Source: Dehalococcoidia bacterium (GTDB lineage Bacteria; Chloroflexota; Dehalococcoidia; Lucifugimonadales; UBA3495). Taken from it: DNA of 64,000 nucleotides. The notes under the pieces were generated by a model that ran no database searches, was not told the DNA's origin, and saw only the letters and a program-made list of their open reading frames with translations. The stretch covers positions 46,433 to 110,432 of the forward strand of contig DPHC01000014.1 of assembly GCA_003523055.1 (NCBI GenBank). Reading direction: 5' to 3'. Below are positions 8,685 through 18,349 of this stretch, piece by piece. Position 1 is the stretch's first letter, and each line of letters begins with the position of its first letter. The translations under genes and the position numbers were made by a program.

Positions 8685-11285
8685 TTAGGAGCTTGAAATA
8701 GAGAAAGTTGACCCAGCCTCGGTCTTTTCAACCTCGATTCTAGTAGGGAATGAATCCTTTAAATCATCTAGATGCGTTATCACAATGATTTTTTCAAATT
8801 GGTCACTTATTGAACCAATTGTATCTAGAATTTTTTCTCTGCCGATAGAATCTTGTGTGCCAAATCCTTCATCTAAAAATAACACAGGCAGGCTAGCACC
8901 GCTTCTTCTAGCCAATACTTTTGATAATGCTATTCTTAGAGCCAAATTGATTCTAAATGATTCTCCTCCACTATATGATTCATAAGAACGTTTCCCTAAT
9001 TCATCAGCGATACTGATTTCAAGTGTTTCTATTGGATCTCCTTTACCTGTGCGCCGTTCTCTGGTTGTTTCCAGCGTAGTATAAAGGCGATTATCAGTCA
9101 TTTTTGATAATAGTAGGTTGGTTTCCTCTTCTATCTGTGGTATTAATGACTCTATCAACATCGCTTGAATACCTTGTTTGCCAAACGCATTAACTACTTC
9201 AGTAAAAACACTATGTTTTTTTTCAAGTTCAAGTTGTTGGGATTTGTATTTTTTTAGTTCTTCGTTTGCTTTTTTAGTCTTATCAATTAAATCTTCATAT
9301 TTTTTAATTTCTGATTCGCAGTCACGTATGCTTAGATTGTTGAGGTCAATACTGGTTTTTAAAGTAGCATATTCAGTCCGGTGACTTTCTAGTACTATCA
9401 TTTTATTTTTGAGTTCTCCAAGATTAGCGTCTAAATCAGATAAAGCTGTAATTTTTTGTTGCACTAAGGCATCTAATTCTCTGATGTTGGATTCAGTTTT
9501 TGTGGATTCAATTATAGCGGTTTGTAATTTGGAAAACTGGACTGTGAGATTGTCATGGGCGCTTATGTAATTCCTAAGCGATATTATTTTGGCTTCGTCA
9601 TACGTGCTATTTACGAGCTGGTTTTCCAGTTGTTGTTTTTTTTGTTGTTCAGGTTCTGCAAAAAGATTATTTGATATTGTGTGAGTCACTTGAGAGGCTT
9701 CTTTTTCTTTGAAAGTGATTTGCTCTATTGCATTGGAACTTTGTTCGATTGATGCTTTTATTGAGTTTAGTTTTGAGTCTAACCGAGATCGAGTTTGTTC
9801 AAAAATAGATGTTTGTTTTTTGAGAGATATGATTTGTCCCTCTAACTTAGCCGTAACAATATCTATATCAGCTTTGTTCTTGAGGTATTGCATACGCTTT
9901 GCTTCAATTTCTTTCAGGTACTCAGTTTTCAAATTTTCCGCAGTGTGCTCTGTTAGATCGGATTGACATAACGGGCAGCTATGGGAATTGTTTCCTGACG
10001 CTTCTATCACTGCTAGTTTTTGTTTGATTGCTTCTCCTTCTTTTACGAATAAATCCGTTAATGTTCGCTTCTCGCTTAATTGAGATGTCAGTTGTGATTC
10101 ATGTTGTTTTTGGTTTTCTATTTCTTTTACTAAGAGTTGATTTTCTTCTATTTGTTCTAATATTGTTGCATGGGTTTTGGATAATTCCTCGTTAGTGTCA
10201 GACAATTGAGTTAGAGCTTTAATTTCATTTTTTATATATGTCAAGCTTGTCTGAAGAGCAGTTTCCTGTCGTGATATTTCTAGTACTGTTTTTGATAATT
10301 CTGCTTGTATGTTTATTGATAGTGCTTGGCTTTGTTCCTGTAATGTTAATTCTTGTTTTGCTTTAATATAGGAGTCATGATTTTCTTCTATATCTGTTTT
10401 GTTTGAAATTAGATCTTTGTATTCACTGAGGAGTGATTGGGAATCTGAACGGTTCTTCTGAAGAAATTCTAGTTCTTTTTCTATGCTGGCTTTACTTTCG
10501 TTGAGTTGTTGTAAATTCTTAATTTCGATCTCTAATGTAGCTATTATAGCCGTTTGTGCATTGAATCCTTTGTTAATCAGCTCATGCTCCAGTTTGAGTT
10601 CTTGTAAATCTTTGGCTCTAAGAGCGATTTGTTTATTAAATTCATCTACATCTATGGATGAAGCTTCGAGGCCAGACTGAATATATCCAACTGTGCCGTG
10701 TATGTTTTGTAGTTCATTGGCTATAACAGCTAACCTTTGCTTGGATAAATCTTGTAATTTGTCGTATATGCCTAGTCCTAGTATGTTAGCTAAAATCTCT
10801 TTTCGTTCTGAAGGAGTTTTACTTGTGAATTCATCAGATTTACCCTGAAGTAAAAATGCAGAATTTACAAATGTGTCATAATCCATTTTTAAGACATCTA
10901 TGATCTTTGCCTGCGTAGCTCTTATGCTATCTTCGGTGAGAGGTATTGATGATTCTGATTGAGTTATTTGTAATTGAAGGTCCGTTACACCTGTTTTTCT
11001 CCGCCCCCCGGATTTTATGTGGCTTCTAATGACTCTGTAAACGGCATTAGATGCAGAAAATGTTAATTCCACACGTGTTTCTTCTGCGCCTAGTGAAACA
11101 ATATCGTCTGCTGATCTCACGCGAGACTTGCCCCATAAACACCATGTTATAGCGTCTAATAATGCTGATTTACCATGACCATTCCTGCCACAGAGAGCTA
11201 CCACTGTCATACCAGTAAAATCTAATTCTGGTACAGATTCTCTATAGGACATAAAATTTTGTATTTGTAATGTAATAGGAATCAT
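8685..11285 (-). CDS. sbcC: SbcC/Rad50-type exonuclease ATPase subunit
   Basis: This 866-residue SMC-like protein has an N-terminal P-loop at residues 33-40 (GRNGHGKS). Two long coiled-coil arms follow, with a zinc hook CPLC near residue 436. The C-terminal ABC signature SYSGGESFRINLALR and Walker B VLFLDEGFGTQD are present. The family works with the nuclease SbcD to open hairpins and trim DNA ends. No sbcD lies next to it; the gene stands alone between two plus-strand genes. Rad50-like ATPases of related type can act without an adjacent partner gene, so partnership is inferred from the family. Confidence 0.88.
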   Translation of the reverse strand: MIPITLQIQNFMSYRESVPELDFTGMTVVALCGRNGHGKSALLDAITWCLWGKSRVRSADDIVSLGAEETRVELTFSASNAVYRVIRSHIKSGGRRKTGVTDLQLQITQSESSIPLTEDSIRATQAKIIDVLKMDYDTFVNSAFLLQGKSDEFTSKTPSERKEILANILGLGIYDKLQDLSKQRLAVIANELQNIHGTVGYIQSGLEASSIDVDEFNKQIALRAKDLQELKLEHELINKGFNAQTAIIATLEIEIKNLQQLNESKASIEKELEFLQKNRSDSQSLLSEYKDLISNKTDIEENHDSYIKAKQELTLQEQSQALSINIQAELSKTVLEISRQETALQTSLTYIKNEIKALTQLSDTNEELSKTHATILEQIEENQLLVKEIENQKQHESQLTSQLSEKRTLTDLFVKEGEAIKQKLAVIEASGNNSHSCPLCQSDLTEHTAENLKTEYLKEIEAKRMQYLKNKADIDIVTAKLEGQIISLKKQTSIFEQTRSRLDSKLNSIKASIEQSSNAIEQITFKEKEASQVTHTISNNLFAEPEQQKKQQLENQLVNSTYDEAKIISLRNYISAHDNLTVQFSKLQTAIIESTKTESNIRELDALVQQKITALSDLDANLGELKNKMIVLESHRTEYATLKTSIDLNNLSIRDCESEIKKYEDLIDKTKKANEELKKYKSQQLELEKKHSVFTEVVNAFGKQGIQAMLIESLIPQIEEETNLLLSKMTDNRLYTTLETTRERRTGKGDPIETLEISIADELGKRSYESYSGGESFRINLALRIALSKVLARRSGASLPVLFLDEGFGTQDSIGREKILDTIGSISDQFEKIIVITHLDDLKDSFPTRIEVEKTEAGSTFSISSS

Positions 11286-11409
11286 AAAAATATCATTGTA
11301 TTGAAAACTAAAATAGAGGTATCATTTACAGTATAAAACTTGAAGAGTTATTATGTAATATCTAAAGTAAATAGTTTAATATTTATTTACTGAATATTTG
11401 GAGAAATTA

Positions 11410-12744
11410 ATGTTTGACAGCCTGAGTTCTCGCCTGACCAATACTTTAGCTCAGATAACCAAGAAAGGAAGACTTACAGAAAAAGAACTTGATGAAGCAC
11501 TTTCTGAAGTACGACGATCTCTTTTAGAAGCAGATGTCAATTTTAGGGTCACAAAATCTTTTGTTGAAAATATACGAGTCAAGGCGATAGGCGAGAAAGT
11601 ACTTGAAAGCCTGACACCTGGCCAACAAGTTATAAAAATAGTTAATGAAGAGTTGACTGAAATTCTCACCGGCATTGAACATGAAATTAAACAGTCCTCG
11701 CAAAAACCTAATGTCATTATGCTTGTTGGGCTACAAGGATCCGGTAAAACTACAACATCTTCCAAACTAGTAATGTCTCTTCGTAAAAAAGGTAATGATG
11801 CTTTGTTGATAGCAGCAGACCTTCAGCGCCCAGCAGCAATAGAACAACTCATTACTCTTGGCAAACAAATTGATACTCCTGTGTATTCAGAGCCTAAAGG
11901 TGCTACGACAGTTGAAAAAGTTGTTACAAACGGCTTGAAAGAAGCAAAATCTAAAGGGGTCGATTTTGCTATCGTTGATACTGCAGGGCGGCTAACCATA
12001 GATGATGAACTAATGAATGAACTTGAAAGAGTTAAAGAAATTTGTGATCCTTTAGAAATTTTACTAGTAGTTGATGCTATGACTGGTCAAGAAGCGGTTA
12101 ATGTGGCACAGGGATTTAATGAAAAACTATCTTTGACTGGCCTGATCATGAGTAAAATGGATGGAGATGCCAGAGGTGGAGCGGCTCTTTCTATAACGAG
12201 TATGTCAAAGGTTCCAATTAAATTAATGGGGACTGGAGAAAAACCTGGAGATTTTGAGGATTTTTATCCTGACAGATTAGCTTCACGCATATTAGGAATG
12301 GGAGACGTTTTAACATTAATTGAAAAGGCGCAAGAGGCTATATCTGTTGACGATGCAAAAGCATTGGAAAAAAAACTAAGAACTTCTACGTTCACGTTTG
12401 AAGACTTCTTAGCGCAAATACAGACATTGAAGAAAATGGGGCCAATGAAGCAAATCTTCGAAATGATACCAGGCATGTCCCATATAGCCCAAAAAGGTAT
12501 GCTAAATGATGTTGATGACGGAAGGATGCAATCAGTTGAAGCAATAATAAGTTCTATGACAATTCAGGAACGCCAAAACCCTGAAATAATCAATGGCAGT
12601 AGGCGCAGAAGAATAGCTTTGGGTAGTGGCACCACGCCTCAAGATATTAACCAGTTAATGAATCAATTTAAGCAAATGCAGAAAATGATGAAAAAATTTG
12701 CTACTACTAAAAACCCGAGAGCTTTAATGGGAATGTTTAAATAA
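11410..12744 (+). CDS. ffh: Signal recognition particle protein Ffh (SRP54)
   Basis: Ffh binds signal sequences on ribosomes together with 4.5S RNA and docks to FtsY at the membrane. The product is 444 residues from the ATG at 11410, chosen because GGAG lies 6 nt upstream and the family begins MFDSLSSRL; a TTG at 11398 is less likely. The N-domain is followed by the GTPase domain with GLQGSGKTTTSSKL, DTAGR, and TKMDGDARGG (here SKMDGDARGG). The C-terminal M-domain is methionine-rich (MQKMMKK, PGM). A possible promoter (TTGAAG, 17 nt, TAAAGT) spans 11340-11368. ylqF, rpsP and other usual neighbours are absent. Confidence 0.96.
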   Translation: MFDSLSSRLTNTLAQITKKGRLTEKELDEALSEVRRSLLEADVNFRVTKSFVENIRVKAIGEKVLESLTPGQQVIKIVNEELTEILTGIEHEIKQSSQKPNVIMLVGLQGSGKTTTSSKLVMSLRKKGNDALLIAADLQRPAAIEQLITLGKQIDTPVYSEPKGATTVEKVVTNGLKEAKSKGVDFAIVDTAGRLTIDDELMNELERVKEICDPLEILLVVDAMTGQEAVNVAQGFNEKLSLTGLIMSKMDGDARGGAALSITSMSKVPIKLMGTGEKPGDFEDFYPDRLASRILGMGDVLTLIEKAQEAISVDDAKALEKKLRTSTFTFEDFLAQIQTLKKMGPMKQIFEMIPGMSHIAQKGMLNDVDDGRMQSVEAIISSMTIQERQNPEIINGSRRRRIALGSGTTPQDINQLMNQFKQMQKMMKKFATTKNPRALMGMFK

Positions 12745-12746
12745 GA

Positions 12747-12776
12747 AGCACCTTAAACGTATTTACCTGGGGTGCT
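12747..12776. terminator. Possible bidirectional stem-loop between convergent genes
   Basis: AGCACC at 12747-12752 can pair with GGTGCT at 12771-12776 across an 18-nt loop. It begins within 3 nt of the ffh stop and faces the stop of the minus-strand CMD-family gene at 12796. The T-run is poor, so this may be only a weak terminator. Confidence 0.35.
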
Positions 12777-12795
12777 CCTTATTTAATTGTAGGTC

Positions 12796-13356
12796 CTACC
12801 AAACTGGTAATATTGGTTGTGTACGGTTAGGTGGTAAGTCACTTTCGAAAGTGTTAATAGCTAACGCTAACATAGTGTAATTTCCGATGATCATTGTTAT
12901 CTCTATGAATGTTTGTTTTCCAAATTGCTCGAGCATTGCTTGATATTCTCCGCGGCTTGCATAATGACTGTTATTGATAGCTCTACAATAATTTACCAGC
13001 GCTCTTTCATCTTCTGCTAGATCTGGGAGATCTGTTTCTTCCCGAATGGCCTCCACTATTTCTTCACTGACGCCTGCTTCTATAGCTGATTGTGAGTGAG
13101 CGTTCCAAATATATTGGCAATCCATATGTCGTGCTGTGAGTATCATTGTGAATTCTTGTATCTTTTTAGGAACTGTAGATTCATATCTAAGATATTGATT
13201 TAGAGCAGTTGATCGTTTGCTAAGTTCTGGTACATGGATAAGAATGGAACCAGGACCGAATTCAGGTATGCTACCTAGATTTTGTACGATGTCCTCAAAA
13301 GCGCTTTCTTGACCTTGAGGTACCTGTGATTTGTCACCTTTTGCTAGTCTTGCCAT
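12796..13356 (-). CDS. Carboxymuconolactone decarboxylase (CMD/AhpD-like) family protein
   Basis: A 186-residue all-alpha protein of the CMD/AhpD-like superfamily. The core helix motif reads ILTARHMDCQYIWNAH, near residues 73-88. AhpD itself has a redox-active Cys-x-x-Cys pair here, whereas this protein has a single Cys followed by His eight residues on, so peroxidase activity like AhpD is not supported. The substrate is unknown; such proteins are common near oxidoreductases in marine bacteria. A strong AGGAGG lies 5 nt before the ATG. The gene converges with ffh and its upstream gap of 108 nt probably holds its promoter. Confidence 0.75.
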   Translation of the reverse strand: MARLAKGDKSQVPQGQESAFEDIVQNLGSIPEFGPGSILIHVPELSKRSTALNQYLRYESTVPKKIQEFTMILTARHMDCQYIWNAHSQSAIEAGVSEEIVEAIREETDLPDLAEDERALVNYCRAINNSHYASRGEYQAMLEQFGKQTFIEITMIIGNYTMLALAINTFESDLPPNRTQPILPVW

Positions 13357-13464
13357 AATGCCTCCTATAAATCTATGGTTTACATAACGCCAATCTATCA
13401 GAATGTGAAATAAAAATAAAGAATTAACAGCTGTAATTGGATAAAATAGCAGTACAGGGAATAA

Positions 13465-14421
13465 TTATACTAACTTACTTGGAGATGAGGCGAGATCTGG
13501 AGTAGTCAATATCTTATACAAATATCCTGACGCTGTAGTTCGGTAAGGCTTCCATTTTTCTGCGTAAGTATTAATGGCATTTAGATCTATTTGGCTTGTG
13601 TCTAAATAATGTTCAGCTATTAATTTATTTAGCACTAAATCCCCTTCAGGGAATATATCTGGTCTCCCAATACCTCTAGAAATAGACCATTGGGCTGTCC
13701 ATCTTCCAACACCTTTAATTTCACACAAATATTTTATACTTTCCTGATTGTCTAACTGGTCAAAGTTAGACAATCTTAAGTATCCTTCCAGCTCTGCATT
13801 AGCAATATTTTGAACATACTCAGCTTTCCTACCACTAAGTTTCAACTGTCTTAACTCTTCGATAGAGGAATTCGATATCTTTTGCGGGTCAGGGTATGTC
13901 CAGTAAGATTCACCTTGGTATTGAATACTGCTTCCTAGAGATTGAGTGAACCCTTTTCGTATGACGATTGCTACTTTATTAGAGATTTGTTGCCCTAGTA
14001 CAGATATGATTAGAGACTCATACAAGTCAGTACTTCTGGTATTGTGAAAACCCAAGTGGCTAGCAATAACTTGAGTCATTACACCGTCAGTAGCACAAAT
14101 ATCATAGAATCCCTGAATGTTTTGGTCCATACCTAAGAGCCATTCAATCTTACGTTTAATTAAATATTTACTATCGGAATCTGTCGGGCCAGTTAATATA
14201 CTGCAACTTACAGGGCTAAAAGGAGATTGGATTTTCTGCCTTAATTCTACCAAAATAGGCTCCATATAAGACGCTGGCAATATAGCACGTTTATGAATGA
14301 ATTCATCTGTATCAGGGTCAATATGGTCTAATCCATTATAGTTAGAACTACCAGCAGTCAATTGCAGATCAAAAGGGAAATTTACATCTAGTTTTATGAT
14401 GTCAGAATTTATGTTGTTCAT
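13465..14421 (-). CDS. AlkA-like DNA-3-methyladenine glycosylase (HhH-GPD)
   Basis: The 318-residue protein has an N-terminal AlkA-like region and an HhH-GPD domain. The segment SLIISVLGQQIS at about 136-147 opens the glycosylase core. The helix-hairpin-helix reads LCEIKGVGRWTAQW, and the catalytic aspartate is in DIFPEGDLVL. It should excise alkylated bases by base excision repair. Length and domain order match AlkA, without the N-terminal Ada part seen in some fusions. It lies 13 nt downstream of the amidohydrolase gene on the same strand; the pairing suggests co-transcription but no functional link is evident. Confidence 0.85.
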   Translation of the reverse strand: MNNINSDIIKLDVNFPFDLQLTAGSSNYNGLDHIDPDTDEFIHKRAILPASYMEPILVELRQKIQSPFSPVSCSILTGPTDSDSKYLIKRKIEWLLGMDQNIQGFYDICATDGVMTQVIASHLGFHNTRSTDLYESLIISVLGQQISNKVAIVIRKGFTQSLGSSIQYQGESYWTYPDPQKISNSSIEELRQLKLSGRKAEYVQNIANAELEGYLRLSNFDQLDNQESIKYLCEIKGVGRWTAQWSISRGIGRPDIFPEGDLVLNKLIAEHYLDTSQIDLNAINTYAEKWKPYRTTASGYLYKILTTPDLASSPSKLV

Positions 14422-14434
14422 TTTATTAAATATA

Positions 14435-15274
14435 TCAGGAGTTTAAAATGTCGTTGATATTAGTGTAAGTCACGGCCATCAAAGTGTCTGAGTCTAATTC
14501 AGCATTCATCAGGTGCTCTAGAGATCTATGGTGTTTGACTACTGGGTAGTCACTACCTAATAGGATTTGCCTCGAACCTACTAACGATTCAACAGTTTTG
14601 TATACGTCACTGCTGTAAAGATAAGGAGCAGCAGCACTGTCAAAGTATACTTTACTTAGAATTGCTTTAATTTCAGGCATCAATGCATAAAATGGTAAGC
14701 CTCCACCAAAATGCGCACAAATAATAATATTGTTTTGGAAGTTGCGTATGAATTCTATAATTTTACTAGGATATGTTTTTCCTTTACCGGAATACGGATG
14801 CCCTAGAGGTTCTGAGGAATGTAAAACTACAGGAAGACTATATTTCTCACAGAATTGCATTATTGGAGTGAATTCTACAGATGAAGTGAGGTCTATATTT
14901 TGAGTGTCAGGATGTATTTCTCCTACTCCCTTTGCCCCATTTTTAAAGCATCTTTCTAATTCATATAAGGCTTTATCACCCCATTTAGGATTTATTGAAC
15001 AAAATGGAATTAACCTTCCAGGGTATTTGTTTGATGAATCTATTAAATAGTCATTCATATCTGACGCTAGTTCGATATCTGTCCATCCCATGCCAAGGGT
15101 GACGGATTTATTTATGTTTGATTCATCCATACTTTGGATTAAAGATTCTACATCCGATGGAGGTGCGGATTTTTGAAAAAGCTCAGCGTAAGTAGCATCT
15201 ACCATGAGTAATTGTTCATGGGAAAGCCTGTGATTTTTAGGAAATATATGAGTATGGCTATCTATAATCATCAT
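14435..15274 (-). CDS. Amidohydrolase-family metal-dependent hydrolase
   Basis: This 279-residue TIM-barrel hydrolase of the amidohydrolase-2 family opens with the metal-binding motif IIDSHTHIF. A conserved GVGEIHPD, a mid-barrel VVLHSSEPLGHPY histidine motif, ICAHFGGG and the terminal LLGSDYPV aspartate follow. These are the usual metal ligands and catalytic Asp. Relatives include decarboxylases and lactonases; the substrate cannot be told from sequence. Two adjacent ATG codons (15274 and 15271) are possible starts. It reads towards the alkA-like gene, 13 nt away. Confidence 0.8.
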   Translation of the reverse strand: MMIIDSHTHIFPKNHRLSHEQLLMVDATYAELFQKSAPPSDVESLIQSMDESNINKSVTLGMGWTDIELASDMNDYLIDSSNKYPGRLIPFCSINPKWGDKALYELERCFKNGAKGVGEIHPDTQNIDLTSSVEFTPIMQFCEKYSLPVVLHSSEPLGHPYSGKGKTYPSKIIEFIRNFQNNIIICAHFGGGLPFYALMPEIKAILSKVYFDSAAAPYLYSSDVYKTVESLVGSRQILLGSDYPVVKHHRSLEHLMNAELDSDTLMAVTYTNINDILNS

Positions 15275-15375
15275 GAAACAGAATACTTCATATTACTATG
15301 CGCGTCAAAGATTTGAATCGACAGATCGATTATAATGTTTATTGATTGATTAAAAACATAAAGGAATTGACGAGA

Positions 15376-15768
15376 ATGCAGGAACTAAATGTTGCCTACA
15401 TACAACGGTTAATAGATAAACGGAACCTTGTTTCAAACACCATTTTATTATTTGTGACCTGCGGTTTTTTCTGGGTGTATTGGTTGTATCTTATAGCAAG
15501 TGATTTAAACCGCTTGAATGGCATAGAATGGGAGAAAAGCCAGTGGATTTTTATGCTCTCTAACCCGCTGGGGTGGATTTTATTGATGGCCCACGTTGTA
15601 AATTGCTGGCATTTACTGACGGGAGTTTCGAAATTTAAAATGGGTTTAATAGTTTTAGCTTTCGGAGGCGGGATACTATCAGTTATACGAATCCAGTATT
15701 TGTTAAACAGAATATGGGAAGGTAACCAGACTTATTACTGGCCACCAGATTTTTCTGATACTAAATAG
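15376..15768 (+). CDS. DUF4234-like small membrane protein
   Basis: A 130-residue protein of unknown function with three predicted membrane segments: ILLFVTCGFFWVYWLYLIAS, the LSNPLGWILLMAHVV region, and GLIVLAFGGGILSVI. The pattern of a Gly/aromatic-rich first helix followed by a charged loop (DLNRLNG) resembles the DUF4234 family. AAGGA at 15361-15365 favours the ATG at 15376 over a TTG at 15346. It converges with proA, leaving only 4 nt between the stops. Confidence 0.65.
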   Translation: MQELNVAYIQRLIDKRNLVSNTILLFVTCGFFWVYWLYLIASDLNRLNGIEWEKSQWIFMLSNPLGWILLMAHVVNCWHLLTGVSKFKMGLIVLAFGGGILSVIRIQYLLNRIWEGNQTYYWPPDFSDTK

Positions 15769-15772
15769 ATAA

Positions 15773-17035
15773 TTATTGGCGGACTTGTCCATTTCCTATG
15801 CCCACCCATTTGTATGAAGTTAATTCACGTAAACCCAAAGGCCCGCGAGCATGGAATTTTTGAGTGCTTATGCCTACTTCGGCTCCAAAACCAAATTGTG
15901 ATCCATCTGTAAATCTTGTGCTAGCATTAACAAAAACTGCAGCAGCATCGACATTTCGTGTAAATACATTTTGAGATTCTTGATTTTCACTTAAGATAAC
16001 TTCAGTGTGGCCTGAACCATATTTTTGTATGTGTTGTAATGCATCTGAGAGTGAATCCATTGTTTTAATGGATAATACAAGTGATAAAAATTCAGTACCC
16101 CAGTCATCATCCGTAGCCTCTTTAATCAGATTACTAGGTTTATATTGAATGGTTTCTAAGACTTCTTTGTCGCATCTTACTTCCACTTGATTCTTTGTTA
16201 AGTCTTCAATTAATTGTATGAGCATCTGTTTGTCAGCATTTTTATGAACCAACACAGTATCTAACGCATTACAAACGGTTGGTCTTTGTGTTTTAGAATT
16301 AATTATTATTGGTATTACTTTACTTGGATCTGCTTCTTCATCTACAAATGCATGACAAACGCCTACGCCTCCGGCAACAACAGGCATAGTTGCATTTTCA
16401 TAAACATAGTTTATTAATTGGCTTCCTCCCCGTGGTACTAATAAATCTATGTATTCATTCAACTGTAATATCTCGTTGACGACACTACGGTCTGTATTCG
16501 TAATTAACCCGACACAAGTTTCTGGCAGCCCAGTTGACGTTAAAGATTCTTTTAATATATCAACCAATATTTTATTAGAGTTGATGCTTTCTTTTCCTCC
16601 TCTAAGTAAAGCTGCATTTCCAGATTTTATTGCTAGGCATCCAATATCAATCGTCACGTTAGGACGACTTTCATAAATGGATGCCAAAACACCTAATGGT
16701 ACTCGGATTTTTTTAAGATCAATCCCATTGTAGAGAGTTTTCTGTTCAATTATTTCACCTACAGGATCTTTTAAGTCTTTGATAGTCAGCACATCATTTG
16801 CCATTGTCTGAATTCGATCTTTGTTTAACATAAGCCTGTCTAACATTTGATCATTCAAACCTAATTGCTTTGCTTCTTGGCAGTCGATATTATTGGCGTT
16901 GATTATTTGGTCTGTTTTTTTTATAAGAAGGTGTGCTACTTTTTTTAAAACCTCGTTTCGCAGTTCTGTACTAGACACAGATAATACTGTAGACGATTTT
17001 TTTGTTTCTGATGCTATTTTAATTAAATTGCTCAT
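15773..17035 (-). CDS. proA: Gamma-glutamyl phosphate reductase
   Basis: ProA reduces gamma-glutamyl phosphate to glutamate-5-semialdehyde with NADPH, the second step of proline synthesis. The product is 420 residues, the standard length, with the aldehyde-dehydrogenase fold. The segments VPLGVLASIYESRPNVT, LLRGGKE, the catalytic-Cys stretch TQRPTVCNALDTVLVH and the C-terminal FGFGAEVGISTQK are present. Its ATG overlaps the proB stop by 4 nt, so the two are translationally coupled, fitting the fact that the labile intermediate is passed between the two enzymes. Confidence 0.96.
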   Translation of the reverse strand: MSNLIKIASETKKSSTVLSVSSTELRNEVLKKVAHLLIKKTDQIINANNIDCQEAKQLGLNDQMLDRLMLNKDRIQTMANDVLTIKDLKDPVGEIIEQKTLYNGIDLKKIRVPLGVLASIYESRPNVTIDIGCLAIKSGNAALLRGGKESINSNKILVDILKESLTSTGLPETCVGLITNTDRSVVNEILQLNEYIDLLVPRGGSQLINYVYENATMPVVAGGVGVCHAFVDEEADPSKVIPIIINSKTQRPTVCNALDTVLVHKNADKQMLIQLIEDLTKNQVEVRCDKEVLETIQYKPSNLIKEATDDDWGTEFLSLVLSIKTMDSLSDALQHIQKYGSGHTEVILSENQESQNVFTRNVDAAAVFVNASTRFTDGSQFGFGAEVGISTQKFHARGPLGLRELTSYKWVGIGNGQVRQ

Positions 17036-18177
17036 AATGTTATCAAATTATCTTTATGTATGATCTCTTCTCCGTAATTATAGCCTAATTCCGATTCTAT
17101 CAATTTAGATTGTTTCCCCAGAACTTTTTTTATATCGTTCGATGAGTAATTAGTAATGCCACAAGCAAAAGGCTCAGGTTTAGAAGCGGTGTTTATGTAT
17201 ATAACATCTCCTCTATTAAATTCACCGTTAATAGTTGTAATTCCTGAAGGTAATAAACTAGCATTTTGGTTAAGAGCTACCTCTGCTCCAAGGTCTACTG
17301 TGATAGAAGCATTTTGATGGCTGGTTACTATTGCTAACATCCAAGTTTTACGAGATTCAAGTCGTCCTTCTTTAGGTCTGAATAAAGTTCCGACCTGATT
17401 TCCAGCAGCAGCTTCTATTAAAACATTATGTGTGTTTCCATTACATAAAATCATTGGAATTCCAGCAGACGTCACTAATCTGGCAGCTTCAATTTTTGTA
17501 ACCATACCACCACGTGCCCAGGGGTTTATATTATTTCCAATCATTTGAGTAATACTGTCATCTATTACTGAGACTTCCTCTACTAATACTGCTGTTTCAT
17601 TCACATTAGGATCTTTGTCATATAGTCCGTCAGTGTCACTTAATATGATCAGAAGATCTGCGTCTATCAGATTGGCAACCAGAGCTGACAATCTATCGTT
17701 ATCACCAAACACAGTACTTATTTCTTCAACGGCAACAACGTCATTCTCGTTTAGGATTGGTAACACATTTACATTTAGTAGGCTTAAGAGAGTGTTTTTA
17801 ATATTTAAATAGGATTGTCTATTGGTTAAATCATTGCTGGTAAGCAGTGTTTGGGCTGTAAATATTTCAGATTTTCCAAATGCTTCCTGATAATAATTCA
17901 TTAGTCTGCTTTGACCTATAGCTGCCAAAACTTGACGAGACACTATGTTCTTTTTTGTTTGGTTATCAGGGTTATGATTAATTATTTCTCTTCCTGCAGC
18001 TATAGCTCCAGATGAAATAAATACTACTTCATGCCCAGATTGCACTAGATTGACTATTTGATCGACAATCTGATTTACTGAATTCTCATTTAATTGAGTG
18101 TGTTCCTCACCTTTTGTGAGAACAGCGGTTCCAGCTTTAATTACTATTCTTTTATATTTCTTTTCCATATTACCCAT
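17032..18177 (-). CDS. proB: Glutamate 5-kinase with PUA domain
   Basis: ProB phosphorylates glutamate to start proline synthesis and is normally inhibited by proline. The 381-residue protein has the amino-acid kinase domain (RIVIKAGTAVLTKG, VFISSGAIAAGRE, NENDVVAVEE, GDNDRLSALVA) and a C-terminal PUA domain from about residue 280. Start could be the ATG at 18177 or at 18168 (MEKKYKR); neither has a strong Shine-Dalgarno. A TATAAT lies at 18194-18189 on this strand, close to the start, so the leader may be very short. It is followed by proA with a 4-nt overlap. Confidence 0.96.
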   Translation of the reverse strand: MGNMEKKYKRIVIKAGTAVLTKGEEHTQLNENSVNQIVDQIVNLVQSGHEVVFISSGAIAAGREIINHNPDNQTKKNIVSRQVLAAIGQSRLMNYYQEAFGKSEIFTAQTLLTSNDLTNRQSYLNIKNTLLSLLNVNVLPILNENDVVAVEEISTVFGDNDRLSALVANLIDADLLIILSDTDGLYDKDPNVNETAVLVEEVSVIDDSITQMIGNNINPWARGGMVTKIEAARLVTSAGIPMILCNGNTHNVLIEAAAGNQVGTLFRPKEGRLESRKTWMLAIVTSHQNASITVDLGAEVALNQNASLLPSGITTINGEFNRGDVIYINTASKPEPFACGITNYSSNDIKKVLGKQSKLIESELGYNYGEEIIHKDNLITL

Positions 18178-18290
18178 GATTACGTCTGATTATAAATCTT
18201 CATCGCCCTGAATTGTCATAATTTCGGATACTTTTATTGTAAAAAATACTTTACAATCAGATTGTATCAATTTTTGAATTACTTTAGTCG

Positions 18291-18319
18291 TTGAATTATT
18301 AGTGACTTGTTAGTATATT
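18291..18319 (+). promoter_or_regulatory. Candidate promoter of mfd
   Basis: TTGAAT at 18291-18296 and TATATT at 18314-18319 are separated by exactly 17 nt, each matching 5 of 6 consensus bases. They lie 31 nt before the mfd ATG, in the 172-nt divergent gap with proB. Confidence 0.5.
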
Positions 18320-18349
18320 CTATTAGAGATTAATAACATTTATAGGCTT

